This document shows, one piece after another, positions 43,994 to 51,907 of a DNA stretch of 64,000 bases. The stretch spans positions 310,001 to 374,000 of the forward strand of contig NZ_CAJHOE010000001.1 of assembly GCF_905120475.1 (NCBI RefSeq), in the 5' to 3' direction. The translations under genes and the position numbers were made by a program. Origin of the DNA: Campylobacter suis (GTDB lineage Bacteria > Campylobacterota > Campylobacteria > Campylobacterales > Campylobacteraceae). Positions within the stretch are counted from its first letter, which is position 1. Each line of letters begins with the position of its first letter. The notes beneath the pieces are model-generated. The model searched no databases and had not been told where the DNA came from. It saw only the letters and a program-made list of their open reading frames with translations.

Positions 43994-44467
43994 ATGAAAA
44001 GTATATATTTGTTTTTGTTAGCAGTTTTGGTTGGTGTTGAGATAGCACTCGGAGCGTTTGTCGCACCTGTGATATTTTATCCAGCTAAATTTATAGGTGA
44101 AGCTGTTTTGACACACTTTCAAAATGGCATTTTGATGAGTCAAATTTTTGTAAAGTATAATTACATCTTGCTTGGCGTGAGCGCATTTGTGTTTTTGTAT
44201 GATGTTGTCGGGCTTAAATTTAAAGAGTGTTTTCATATCAAGATTTCAGCTTTTGCGCTAAGTGCTATAAATTTATCTCTTGCGCTTAGTTTTGTTTATT
44301 ATTTTACCCCATTTATCATCGAAGCTCAAGCACTTGGCGAGGCGATGACTAAGGGAAATGCTGAATTTGACGCAATGCATAAGGCGAGTGAATATGTTAT
44401 GAAGCTTATGATGTTGGCACAGTTTTTGCTCTTTTTTGTTAGAAGCTTTAAAGGTAAAAGTGAGTAG
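43994..44467 (+). CDS. DUF4149-like four-helix membrane protein
   Basis: A 157-residue inner-membrane protein with four hydrophobic segments (about residues 3-24, 52-73, 82-103 and 134-152). The first helix LFLLAVLVGVEIALGAFVAPVIF and the later ALSFVYYFTPFI resemble DUF4149. Function unknown. AAAGGAAAAA precedes the ATG. It is followed without a gap by a very small lipoprotein-like ORF. Confidence 0.78.
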   Translation: MKSIYLFLLAVLVGVEIALGAFVAPVIFYPAKFIGEAVLTHFQNGILMSQIFVKYNYILLGVSAFVFLYDVVGLKFKECFHIKISAFALSAINLSLALSFVYYFTPFIIEAQALGEAMTKGNAEFDAMHKASEYVMKLMMLAQFLLFFVRSFKGKSE

Positions 44468-44472
44468 TGAAT

Positions 44473-44565
44473 ATGACAGAAGTGTTAAAAGTTGCTCTGT
44501 TTTTTATGATTTTTGCTATACTTTTGGGCTGTGCAAACAGTATAGGCGTAAGTTTTGGACTATAA
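44473..44565 (+). CDS. Putative 30-residue lipopeptide precursor
   Basis: A short frame reads MTEVLKVALFFMIFAILLGC, then ANSIGVSFGL. It is a complete lipoprotein signal with lipobox LLGC (Cys20) and a mature part of only 11 residues. An alternative GTG at 44467 shares a base with the previous stop (TAGTG), and the TAA is directly followed by the ATG of the ThrE gene, so it fills the whole gap between two genes. No strong ribosome site is seen, so coupling is likely. It may be a signal peptide or leader, or a small lipoprotein. The alternative is a chance hydrophobic frame. Confidence 0.5.
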   Translation: MTEVLKVALFFMIFAILLGCANSIGVSFGL

Positions 44566-45345
44566 ATGCAAAAGCCACACATACAGCCACTAACTGACTT
44601 TTTGATAGACTACACAGCAAAAATGCTAAGCATAGGCACATACACTGCACGCATAGACAGATGTGTTTCTAGGATAGCAAAAGCCTATGGATATGATGTT
44701 AGCTTGACTATTTTTGTAAAACATTTTACCATTAGTGTGATGGATCCACTTGATAACTCGATAAGGCGAACATACGTAAAGACTAGTCCACCACTTCCTA
44801 TAAATTTTCATGTTATTTCTGAGCTTAGTGCTCTTAGTTGGCAAATCCACGATGAGAGATTTGATCTTGAAACTGCTACAGAGCATTTTGCAGAGATAAC
44901 ATCTTATAAAAATAATGAATTTTTAAAAACTCTTGTTTTTATAAGCCTTGCAAATTCAGCATTTTGTCGTCTTTTTGGCGGAGATGTTGGTGGGATTATC
45001 GCGGTTTTTTTGGCAACTTTTATAGGTTTTTATGCTAGATTTTTGCTTGCAAAATTTAAAATAAATCTCAAACTTCAATACATAGTAGCATCTTTTTTAG
45101 CGTCATTTGTTGCATATCTTGGGGTATTTTTTGGTTTTTCATCTACGCCTGATGCAACTATTGGCTCAAGCGTTTTGTTTTTAATGCCAGGAATTTATAT
45201 GATAAATTCGATCTTTGATATTTTAAATGAAAACATTTTAGTTGGCATTAGCCGCGCTACAAGTACGGGAATTTTGATATTGTGTATCGCGATTGGCTTT
45301 TATATGACACTTTCTATCTCAAATATTGGAGTTATTAGTGGCTGA
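44566..45345 (+). CDS. ThrE-type threonine/serine exporter, N-terminal domain subunit
   Basis: First half of a split ThrE (DUF1212 type) exporter. The cytosolic N-terminal region (residues 1-110) has SIGTYTARIDRCVSRIAKAYG and the block SVMDPLDNSIRRTYVKTSPP. About five membrane helices follow (residues 120-255), including FLMPGIYMINSIFDILNENILVG. It works with the small partner encoded next, which overlaps it by 8 bases, to export Thr or Ser. The ATG abuts the stop of the mini-ORF and has no own ribosome site. Confidence 0.88.
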   Translation: MQKPHIQPLTDFLIDYTAKMLSIGTYTARIDRCVSRIAKAYGYDVSLTIFVKHFTISVMDPLDNSIRRTYVKTSPPLPINFHVISELSALSWQIHDERFDLETATEHFAEITSYKNNEFLKTLVFISLANSAFCRLFGGDVGGIIAVFLATFIGFYARFLLAKFKINLKLQYIVASFLASFVAYLGVFFGFSSTPDATIGSSVLFLMPGIYMINSIFDILNENILVGISRATSTGILILCIAIGFYMTLSISNIGVISG

Positions 45346-45862
45346 TTTGCTCATTTATACTATATTAGATGCTATTTTTGCTGCTGTGGCTGGATTTGGC
45401 TTTGCCTATGCTAGCTCGCCGCCAGCTAGAACTTTAGCATTTTCTGCCTTAATAGCAGCCATAGCCCACGCAAGTCGTTTTTTGATGATAGAGGCTAATA
45501 TTTTAAACATAACCATAGCAACACTTATCGCCTCTTTTTTGGCTGGAATTTTAGGTATGTTTTTTGCAAAAAGACTAAAGGTGCCAGCAGAGATTATAGC
45601 CTTTCCAGCGCTTTTGCCTATGGTGCCAGGAATTTATGCTTATAGGAGTATACTTGCGTTATTTTCTTTTATTAAAAGCGAAGATAGTACAGAAAAAATG
45701 GGCTTTTTGATGATGTTTTTTGATAATGCTCTAACAACTGCTGGTGTGGCTATCGCGCTTGGCGTTGGTGTTTCTGTTACTCTTTTGCTCTTTTATGAGC
45801 AGTCACTCATGACCACGCGCGGTGCTAGATGTGATATAAAAACAAAAAAGGAATATAGATGA
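45338..45862 (+). CDS. ThrE-type exporter, C-terminal (DUF3815) subunit
   Basis: Second half of the split threonine/serine exporter: about five helices, with the conserved segment FPALLPMVPGIYAYRSI. I chose the GTG at 45338 because GGAG lies 6 bases upstream. A TTG at 45326 is in frame but has no ribosome site. It overlaps the first subunit by 8 bases and the thioesterase gene by 4 (ATGA). Confidence 0.88.
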   Translation: MADLLIYTILDAIFAAVAGFGFAYASSPPARTLAFSALIAAIAHASRFLMIEANILNITIATLIASFLAGILGMFFAKRLKVPAEIIAFPALLPMVPGIYAYRSILALFSFIKSEDSTEKMGFLMMFFDNALTTAGVAIALGVGVSVTLLLFYEQSLMTTRGARCDIKTKKEYR

Positions 45863-46254
45863 AAGTAAGGGTTTATTACGAAGATACCGATGCTGGAGGC
45901 ATTGTTTATCACTCAAATTACATAAAATTTTGTGAACGAGCAAGAAGCGAACTTTTATTTAAGGCAGGAATTAAAACATTTGATAATGTAGGTTATTTCG
46001 TGGTTTCAGAGATAAATGCTAAATTTTTAAAACCATCATTTTTGGGCGATATATTGCACATTAGTACTAAAACTATTGAGTGTAAAAATGTTAGTGCGAC
46101 ATTGCTTCAAGAAATTTATAGGGTTGAAAATTTAGATGGCAAGATAGAAAATGAGCTAGTTTTTAGTGCTAAAATAAAGGTTGCTTTTATGTCTGGCTCA
46201 AAGCCTGTCCGTATGCCATCAAATGTTGTGGAATTTTTTAAAGTAACGCAGTAG
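45859..46254 (+). CDS. ybgC: YbgC-type acyl-CoA thioesterase
   Basis: Hot-dog fold thioesterase acting on acyl-CoA or acyl-ACP. The catalytic Asp is in YYEDTDAGGIVYHSNYIKF, with ERARSELLF following, and the C-terminus VAFMSGSKPVRMP is typical. Length 131 is normal. It is coupled to the ThrE pair by a 4-base overlap and converges on the glycosylase homologue one base away. Confidence 0.93.
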   Translation: MKVRVYYEDTDAGGIVYHSNYIKFCERARSELLFKAGIKTFDNVGYFVVSEINAKFLKPSFLGDILHISTKTIECKNVSATLLQEIYRVENLDGKIENELVFSAKIKVAFMSGSKPVRMPSNVVEFFKVTQ

Positions 46255-46255
46255 A

Positions 46256-46861
46256 CTAGAGCATTGCTTTTATTTTTTTTAAATCATTTTGAAAATCAGC
46301 TTTAAAACTTGGATTTTTGCTTAGCCAAGCTGGTGAAAAAGTGGGGATTAAATTTGTATTTGCAAATTTTAATAAACTACCCCTTATAGCGTTTATATCG
46401 CTATTTTTAAGCTCAGGCATTAAACTAAAAAGTGTATTTGCTCCAAGCGTGATAATAAGCTTTGGTTTTAATAAATTTATCTCTTGAAAAAGATATGGTT
46501 TACACATTTGTACGCATTCATTTGGTGTATTTTTATGATTTTCACATCGCAAAATACAGCTTGCATAAATTTTATCTTTGCTAAGATTTAGCTCATTTTT
46601 TATAGCTTCTATCTCGTTTTTAATTTGTGAGCTTGAAAAACTTATCAGTAAAATTTTTGCACCGATTTCTCCATCGCCTGCAAATGCACTATTTGAGCCA
46701 TTTTTTAAGTAGCAAAGCGAGCAAGAGCTTATCTCTTTTTTTAGCTCATCTAGATTTTGAAATATAAAATTTTGTGCTAGATTTAGGCTTGAATGATCTA
46801 TAAATTTATATCCTATGGCTTTTAAAAATAGTAGCTTATCAAGCGCAAATGAGTTTTGCAT
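46256..46861 (-). CDS. Family-4-like uracil-DNA glycosylase homologue with degenerate active site
   Basis: The fold and Fe-S cluster cysteines of family 4 UDG are present: CSLC near residue 43, then ILRC and MCKPYL, with LKPKLIITLGANTLFSLM following. The catalytic motifs have changed. The first motif (GEAPG-type in active enzymes) reads ISFSSSQIKNE, the FVGxAGQLL region is missing, and the HPAYLLRNP motif reads SPAWLSKNP, so the His is a Ser. The protein (201 residues) may bind DNA without removing uracil, or have another role. It is not broken by stops, so it seems maintained. Confidence 0.75.
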   Translation of the reverse strand: MQNSFALDKLLFLKAIGYKFIDHSSLNLAQNFIFQNLDELKKEISSCSLCYLKNGSNSAFAGDGEIGAKILLISFSSSQIKNEIEAIKNELNLSKDKIYASCILRCENHKNTPNECVQMCKPYLFQEINLLKPKLIITLGANTLFSLMPELKNSDINAIRGSLLKFANTNLIPTFSPAWLSKNPSFKADFQNDLKKIKAML

Positions 46862-46999
46862 TAGTTAAAAAATCCTAAAAATTTTAAAATAGCAGGCGTG
46901 ATTATATCAAATGCAAATTAAACTCAGATAAACTTCTTCAAAGGAATTTAAGTATAGCTTTGATAAAATCACGCTTTTATATTAAATTTAAGGAATAAA

Positions 47000-47134
47000 A
47001 TGAAAAGAACTTATCAGCCTCATAAGACCCCAAAAAAACGCACTCATGGCTTTCGCGTTAGAATGAAAACAAAAAATGGTCGCAAAGTTCTTAGCGCAAG
47101 ACGCGCCAAAGGTAGAAAAAGATTGGCAGCTTAG
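47000..47134 (+). CDS. rpmH: 50S ribosomal protein L34
   Basis: A 44-residue highly basic protein beginning [19 protein letters not shown], with the L34 core [22 protein letters not shown] lies 5 bases before the ATG. It opens the rpmH-rnpA-yidD-yidC-jag-mnmE cluster that is conserved in most bacteria. Its 3' end overlaps the start of rnpA. Confidence 0.97.
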   Translation: MKRTYQPHKTPKKRTHGFRVRMKTKNGRKVLSARRAKGRKRLAA

Positions 47135-47457
47135 TAGGCTTTGAGTCGCTCGGTGACTCAAAAGAATTTTCGGCGGTTTATAAAGACGCAAAAAAGTGGT
47201 ATTGCGATGTTTGCGTCCTTTTTTATAAGCCTTGCACAGAGAAAAAAGTAGCCGTAGTTGCTAGTAAAAAGGTGGGCAAAGCAGTCGTTCGCAATAGGGC
47301 AAAAAGGCTTTTGCGAGCTGTTTTTGTAAATGTTTCAGATGAGCTTCGTAGCGGTGTGTATATAATGGTGGCAAAAAGCGGACTAAATGATTTTTCATTT
47401 GATAAAATTCACAAGAGCTTGCGCTGGTCACTAAAAAAGTTGGACTGTTTAAAATGA
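47122..47457 (+). CDS. rnpA: Ribonuclease P protein component, non-canonical ATT start
   Basis: Protein subunit of RNase P, which matures the 5' ends of tRNAs. The frame shows [20 protein letters not shown], then [24 protein letters not shown], the RNR signature of the family. From the stop at 47113 to the conserved core there is no ATG, GTG or TTG. The only plausible initiator is ATT at 47122, 13 bases inside the rpmH 3' end with AGGTAG 6 bases upstream, giving 111 residues, the usual length. The next GTG (47272) would remove half the protein. It overlaps yidD by 4 bases. Confidence 0.9.
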   Translation: MGSLVGFESLGDSKEFSAVYKDAKKWYCDVCVLFYKPCTEKKVAVVASKKVGKAVVRNRAKRLLRAVFVNVSDELRSGVYIMVAKSGLNDFSFDKIHKSLRWSLKKLDCLK

Positions 47458-47786
47458 AAGGTGTTGTGCTTTTTGTTCTTAAATTTTACCAAAAATATAT
47501 CTCAAAATTTACTCCAAGTTCATGCAGATACTATCCGACCTGTTCAGAGTATGCCATATGGCAGTTTAAGCATAACAACTTCTTTCTAGCTTTTTTTGCT
47601 ACTTTTTTGAGAATTCTAAGATGTAACCAGCTTTTTAAGGGTGGTATTGACTACCCTATTGTTTATAGAAAAAAACCAAAATTTATATACTCAAAAACCA
47701 ACAAAAATAATATAAATTTTTGGTTTGTTCCCCATTCGGCGGGTAAATTTTATGTTATTAAGACCATTGTGTCGAAGGAAAAATAA
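47454..47786 (+). CDS. yidD: Membrane-insertion efficiency factor YidD
   Basis: Small amphipathic protein helping YidC-dependent insertion of inner-membrane proteins. The motif FTPSSCRYYPTCSEYAIWQF with its three Cys is diagnostic, followed by LRCNQLFKGGIDYP. The C-terminal tail (residues 70-110) is longer than in E. coli. It overlaps rnpA by 4 bases and touches yidC. Confidence 0.95.
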   Translation: MKGVVLFVLKFYQKYISKFTPSSCRYYPTCSEYAIWQFKHNNFFLAFFATFLRILRCNQLFKGGIDYPIVYRKKPKFIYSKTNKNNINFWFVPHSAGKFYVIKTIVSKEK

Positions 47787-49343
47787 ATGGAAAAACTCTC
47801 TACTCAAAAACGGGTGTTGCTAGCAACCCTACTGTCTTTTGTTTTTTTTGTTATATATGACTATTTTTTTATACCAAAACAAGTTTTAAGCGAGCAAAAT
47901 CAAACTATTACGCAAAATCAAGCACCTCAAAGTAATGTCAGTCAGCCTGCTGCTAGCTCAAGCGTAGCGCCAAGTGCGGTGGTTTCGCAAGGTCAAACTT
48001 TGGTTGTCGTAAAGTCAAAAGGCTATGAGGCTCACATTGATACTCTTGGTCGCGTGAGCAAATTTTACTTAAATGATGAAAAATTTAAGCTAGAAGATGG
48101 TTCTCGCACTAATCTTGCAGGCGGCGCACCACTTGGTCTTGAGATAAGATTTAGCGATACAGTGATAAATGATGAGGCCTTTAAGACAAACTATACCGCT
48201 GATGTGAGCGAGTTAAATGTGGAAAGTGGCTCAAAAACAGTTACTCTAACGCAAAAACTTTCAAATTTTGATGTTGTTAAAAAGATAACCTTCTTTGAAA
48301 ATGGAAAATACGACCTAGATGTAAAGCTAAGCGCTAACGCAGAGTATTTTATAACTCCTGGCTTTAGACCAAGTGTTGCGATTGATAGCTATACTGTCCA
48401 CGGAGCACTTTTGCGCCATGCAGACTCAAAGCTTAGTATCATTGAAGATGGCGACCTAGATACAAATGAGGCATATAGTGATATAAATATCGCGGCTGCG
48501 TCTGATCGCTATTACGCGACACTTTTTTATAATTTTGATAAGAATTTAAATGTATATATGAGCGCCGATGCTGCTAAAAATTCAGTGATATTCGTTAAGC
48601 CAGATGGGGATTTTAAGGCTAGTGGATATATTGGTGCAAAGGATAATGCAGCACTAAAAGCTATAGATGAGCGCCTTGTTGATGTTATTGAGTATGGCTG
48701 GTTTAGTTTTATTGCTAAGCCAATGTTTAAGTTTTTAAATTTCTTGCATGATCATATCGGCAACTGGGGCTGGGCGATTGTAGTTTTGACGCTTGTTATA
48801 AGGATTATTTTATTCCCGCTGACATACAAAGGTATGCTCTCTATGAACAAGCTTAAGGAGCTTTCTCCAAAGATGAAAGAGCTTCAAGCCAAATATAAAG
48901 GTGATCCGCAAAAGCTAAATATGCATATGATGGAGCTTTATAAAAAGCATGGCGCAAACCCTATGGGCGGATGTTTGCCAATACTTATGCAAATACCTAT
49001 TTTCTTTGCGATATATCGGGTACTTTTAAATGCGATCGAGCTAAAGGGTGCCGAGTGGATACTATGGATAAAAGACCTTTCTGTTATGGATCCATATTTT
49101 ATACTACCAGTACTTATGGGTGTTACTATGTTTTTACAGCAAAAACTTACTCCAACTACATTTACTGATCCAATGCAAGAGAAGATTATGAAGTATTTGC
49201 CACTTATTTTTACATTTTTCTTTGTAACATTCCCAGCTGGTCTTACTCTTTACTGGTTTATTAACAATGTTTGTTCGGTCATTCAGCAAATTTTTGTAAA
49301 TAAACTATTTGAAAAACATAAAAAGGCGGAGGTAAAGGCATAA
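47787..49343 (+). CDS. yidC: Membrane protein insertase YidC
   Basis: Inner-membrane insertase of the Oxa1/YidC family. It has an N-terminal anchor (residues 10-26), a periplasmic beta-sandwich domain (about 70-310) and a five-helix core (about 320-510). The core includes WGWAIVVLTLVIRIILFPLT with the hydrophilic-groove Arg, and NPMGGCLPILMQIPIFFAIY. Length 518 is typical of Gram-negative YidC. It shares one base with jag (TAATG). Confidence 0.97.
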   Translation: MEKLSTQKRVLLATLLSFVFFVIYDYFFIPKQVLSEQNQTITQNQAPQSNVSQPAASSSVAPSAVVSQGQTLVVVKSKGYEAHIDTLGRVSKFYLNDEKFKLEDGSRTNLAGGAPLGLEIRFSDTVINDEAFKTNYTADVSELNVESGSKTVTLTQKLSNFDVVKKITFFENGKYDLDVKLSANAEYFITPGFRPSVAIDSYTVHGALLRHADSKLSIIEDGDLDTNEAYSDINIAAASDRYYATLFYNFDKNLNVYMSADAAKNSVIFVKPDGDFKASGYIGAKDNAALKAIDERLVDVIEYGWFSFIAKPMFKFLNFLHDHIGNWGWAIVVLTLVIRIILFPLTYKGMLSMNKLKELSPKMKELQAKYKGDPQKLNMHMMELYKKHGANPMGGCLPILMQIPIFFAIYRVLLNAIELKGAEWILWIKDLSVMDPYFILPVLMGVTMFLQQKLTPTTFTDPMQEKIMKYLPLIFTFFFVTFPAGLTLYWFINNVCSVIQQIFVNKLFEKHKKAEVKA

Positions 49344-50428
49344 TGCGTATTGAAGCAAGTAATCTGCAAGATGCCTTTGAGCAGGCAGCACAAAAGCTTG
49401 GTTGCTCAGTAACACAGCTTGATATAAAAGTTATCCAGCACCCAAGCTCTGGTTTTCTTGGATTTTTTAAAAAAAATGCAATAATCGAAGCCGAAATAGA
49501 GGGAAAAAATAAAAATTTTGAAAAAAATGAGCGCAAACAAGATAACAAGCATGAAAAAAATGAACACAAAAAAGAGCATAAGCACGAAAAGCGCGAGCAA
49601 AATTTAGAAAAAAAACAATCAGAAGACAGGCACGGTGGTCAAAAAGACGAAAATCATGACAGACCAAAAGATGAGAAAAAAAGAGGCCGCAATAAAAACA
49701 AGAAAAAGTCACATCAAAATTTACCAAAACAAACCCTAAGCGAAAAAAATGACACTCTCGCTCAAGGAGCGTTTGGAGATGTGCAAGATGCTTTAGATGA
49801 GCCAAAACCCGAGTATGTTATAAAGCGACTTGATGTGCCTGAGGTAGCGTTAAAAAAACATGAGAAAAAAAATATTTTAGATACATCTATTATCGATAAC
49901 TTTAACACTAACGATAATGATGAAAAAGTGCAAGAAAAAGATAGTAAAAAACCAAAAGAGCCTGTGAATTTTGATGAAATTTTGCCGGTTATAAAGAGCG
50001 ATCTTACAAGACTCTTAAGCACAAGCTGTTTTAGTATTAGTAAAATAGAAGTTAGTAAATTTAATGATGAGTGCGTTCTTATCGAGCTTGACGGAGAGGA
50101 CGCGGCGCTACTTATAGGCAAAGAAGGGTATCGTTACAAGGCTATCTCATACTTGCTTCATAACTGGTTAAATGCAAGATATGGGCTATCTATCCGCCTT
50201 GAAGTCGCTGAGTTTTTAAAAAATCAAGAGACTATGATAGAGCAGTATTTGCTTAGCGTGATAGAGCGTATAGAGACTAACGGCAAAGCCCAAACCAAGC
50301 CACTTGATGGAGTTTTGGTCAAAATCGCACTTGAAAAACTACGCGAGAGATTTCCAGAGAAGTATGTCGGCATAAAATCAAACGGAAATGAAAAATTTGT
50401 AGTTGTAAATGATTTCTTCAAAAAGTGA
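49343..50428 (+). CDS. jag: Jag/KhpB-like RNA-binding protein
   Basis: Cytoplasmic RNA-binding protein. The N-terminal Jag_N domain (MRIEASNLQDAFEQAAQKLG, then PSSGFLGFFKKNAIIEAEIE) is followed by a very long Lys/Glu/His-rich linker of about 75 residues (near 55-130). A KH domain (ELDGEDAALLIGKEGYRYKA) and an R3H-like C-terminus complete it. It probably helps control translation of cell-wall or division mRNAs, as KhpB does in Gram-positives (inference). The gene order yidC-jag-mnmE is conserved. The linker's extreme charge suggests a disordered RNA-binding arm. Confidence 0.9.
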   Translation: MRIEASNLQDAFEQAAQKLGCSVTQLDIKVIQHPSSGFLGFFKKNAIIEAEIEGKNKNFEKNERKQDNKHEKNEHKKEHKHEKREQNLEKKQSEDRHGGQKDENHDRPKDEKKRGRNKNKKKSHQNLPKQTLSEKNDTLAQGAFGDVQDALDEPKPEYVIKRLDVPEVALKKHEKKNILDTSIIDNFNTNDNDEKVQEKDSKKPKEPVNFDEILPVIKSDLTRLLSTSCFSISKIEVSKFNDECVLIELDGEDAALLIGKEGYRYKAISYLLHNWLNARYGLSIRLEVAEFLKNQETMIEQYLLSVIERIETNGKAQTKPLDGVLVKIALEKLRERFPEKYVGIKSNGNEKFVVVNDFFKK

Positions 50429-51749
50429 CACAATCGCCGTTATAGCCACGGCAAATGGCATCGGTTCCATAGGTATCATACGACTTAGTGGAGCTGATGC
50501 GCTAGATACCGCGCTTAAACTCACTAAGCGCCAAACCCTTACCCCGCGCCGCGCCACACTTACAAAAATTTATTCTCTTAAAGATGAGTTTTTAGATGAG
50601 GCGATAATGCTTTATTTTAAGGCACCAGCAAGCTTTACGGGTGAGGATGTTGTCGAGTTTCAAACGCACGGTGGTTTTATGGTTGCGCGTATGATTTTGG
50701 CCGATCTTTTAAACGCTGGAGCTAGGCTTGCTAGAGCTGGTGAGTTTAGCCAGCGGGCGTTTTTAAACCAAAAGATGGATCTTAGCAAGGCAAACGCGAT
50801 AAGTGCGCTCATCAATGCAAAAAGCGAGGGGGCGGTAAAAATTTTAGCCCGTCAGATGAGGGGCGATCTAGGGCAATATGTAGATGAGCTAAGGGCTGAG
50901 CTGGTGCGGACTTTGGCATTTGTTGAGACTAGCATTGATTATGCAGATGATGATTTACCAAGTGATTTGCTAGCTCAAATTTCAGAGCTTTTAAGTCAAA
51001 ATCACGCCAAGTTATCGCGCATAGTAAGCCTTAGCCAAAGTAGAGCAGGTCTTATTGAGGGCTTTAAAATAGCTATTATTGGCAAGCCAAATGTTGGCAA
51101 AAGCTCAGTTTTAAACTCGCTTTTAAGTTATGAAAGGGCGATAGTTAGCGATGAGGCTGGTACCACTCGCGATAGGGTTGAGGAGAGCCTAAATATCGGC
51201 ACGCATTTAGTGCGTATCATCGATACTGCTGGCATTCGTAAAAATGCTGGAAATGTCGAGAATATAGGCATTAGCTACTCATTAAAAGCGATTGATGAGG
51301 CGGACATTATCCTTGCTGTCTTTGATGGGTCAAACGAGGCTGATGAGCAAGACGCAAAAATTTTAGAGCTTTTAAAAGAGTGTGAAAAGAAGCTATTTTT
51401 TGTGATAAACAAGTGCGATCTAGCTCAAAAATTTACGCTTTGCTTGCCAGATGAGCCTTTAAAAATTTCTGCTAAAAACAGCACCCAAAAGCTAGTAAGT
51501 GTGCTTGAAGGGTATCTAAACACCCAAGATAGCGATGAGTTCATACTAAACTCAAATGTGCAAATAAACGCGTGTCAAAACGCTGCAAATGCCATAAAAA
51601 GGGCTCTAGAGCTTCTTGATGAGAGCGAGCTTGAGCTATTTGCCTATGAAATAAACTCAGCCATTTCTAATATCTCACGCATTACTCGCCCGTTTGAAAG
51701 AGATGAAATTTTAGATGAGATGTTTAGCAACTTTTGTCTTGGAAAGTAA
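50409..51749 (+). CDS. mnmE: tRNA modification GTPase MnmE
   Basis: With MnmG it forms the 5-carboxymethylaminomethyl group of wobble U34. The tetrahydrofolate-binding N-terminal domain begins TIAVIATANGIGSIGIIRLSG. The G domain has GKPNVGKSS (Walker A), DEAGTTRD and the NKCD motif, and the C-terminus ends in the catalytic CLGK. Length 446 is normal. It overlaps jag by 20 bases. A 158-base leader before purL follows. Confidence 0.97.
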   Translation: MISSKSDTIAVIATANGIGSIGIIRLSGADALDTALKLTKRQTLTPRRATLTKIYSLKDEFLDEAIMLYFKAPASFTGEDVVEFQTHGGFMVARMILADLLNAGARLARAGEFSQRAFLNQKMDLSKANAISALINAKSEGAVKILARQMRGDLGQYVDELRAELVRTLAFVETSIDYADDDLPSDLLAQISELLSQNHAKLSRIVSLSQSRAGLIEGFKIAIIGKPNVGKSSVLNSLLSYERAIVSDEAGTTRDRVEESLNIGTHLVRIIDTAGIRKNAGNVENIGISYSLKAIDEADIILAVFDGSNEADEQDAKILELLKECEKKLFFVINKCDLAQKFTLCLPDEPLKISAKNSTQKLVSVLEGYLNTQDSDEFILNSNVQINACQNAANAIKRALELLDESELELFAYEINSAISNISRITRPFERDEILDEMFSNFCLGK

Positions 51750-51907
51750 ATTTTAACAAACCTCTTGATAGACTAAATTTCAAATTTAAAAAAGCTTTAA
51801 AAACTCTTTGGTCAAACTTTATTTTCGTATTTTTTATTGTAGTAAAATTATCATAAATTTAGCCAAGTTTTGATAATATCATTTTAAATTTACACTAAGG
51901 CTTCAAA

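Noticed and set aside
47272-47457. A short rnpA starting with GTG at 47272
   Set aside because: The conserved RnpA N-terminal half ([16 protein letters not shown]) is in the same open frame upstream, so the GTG is an internal valine codon.
49467-49805. Hydrophobic minus-strand frame opposite jag, looking like membrane helices
   Set aside because: The Phe/Leu-rich translation is the expected antisense reading of the Lys/Glu-rich codons of the Jag linker.
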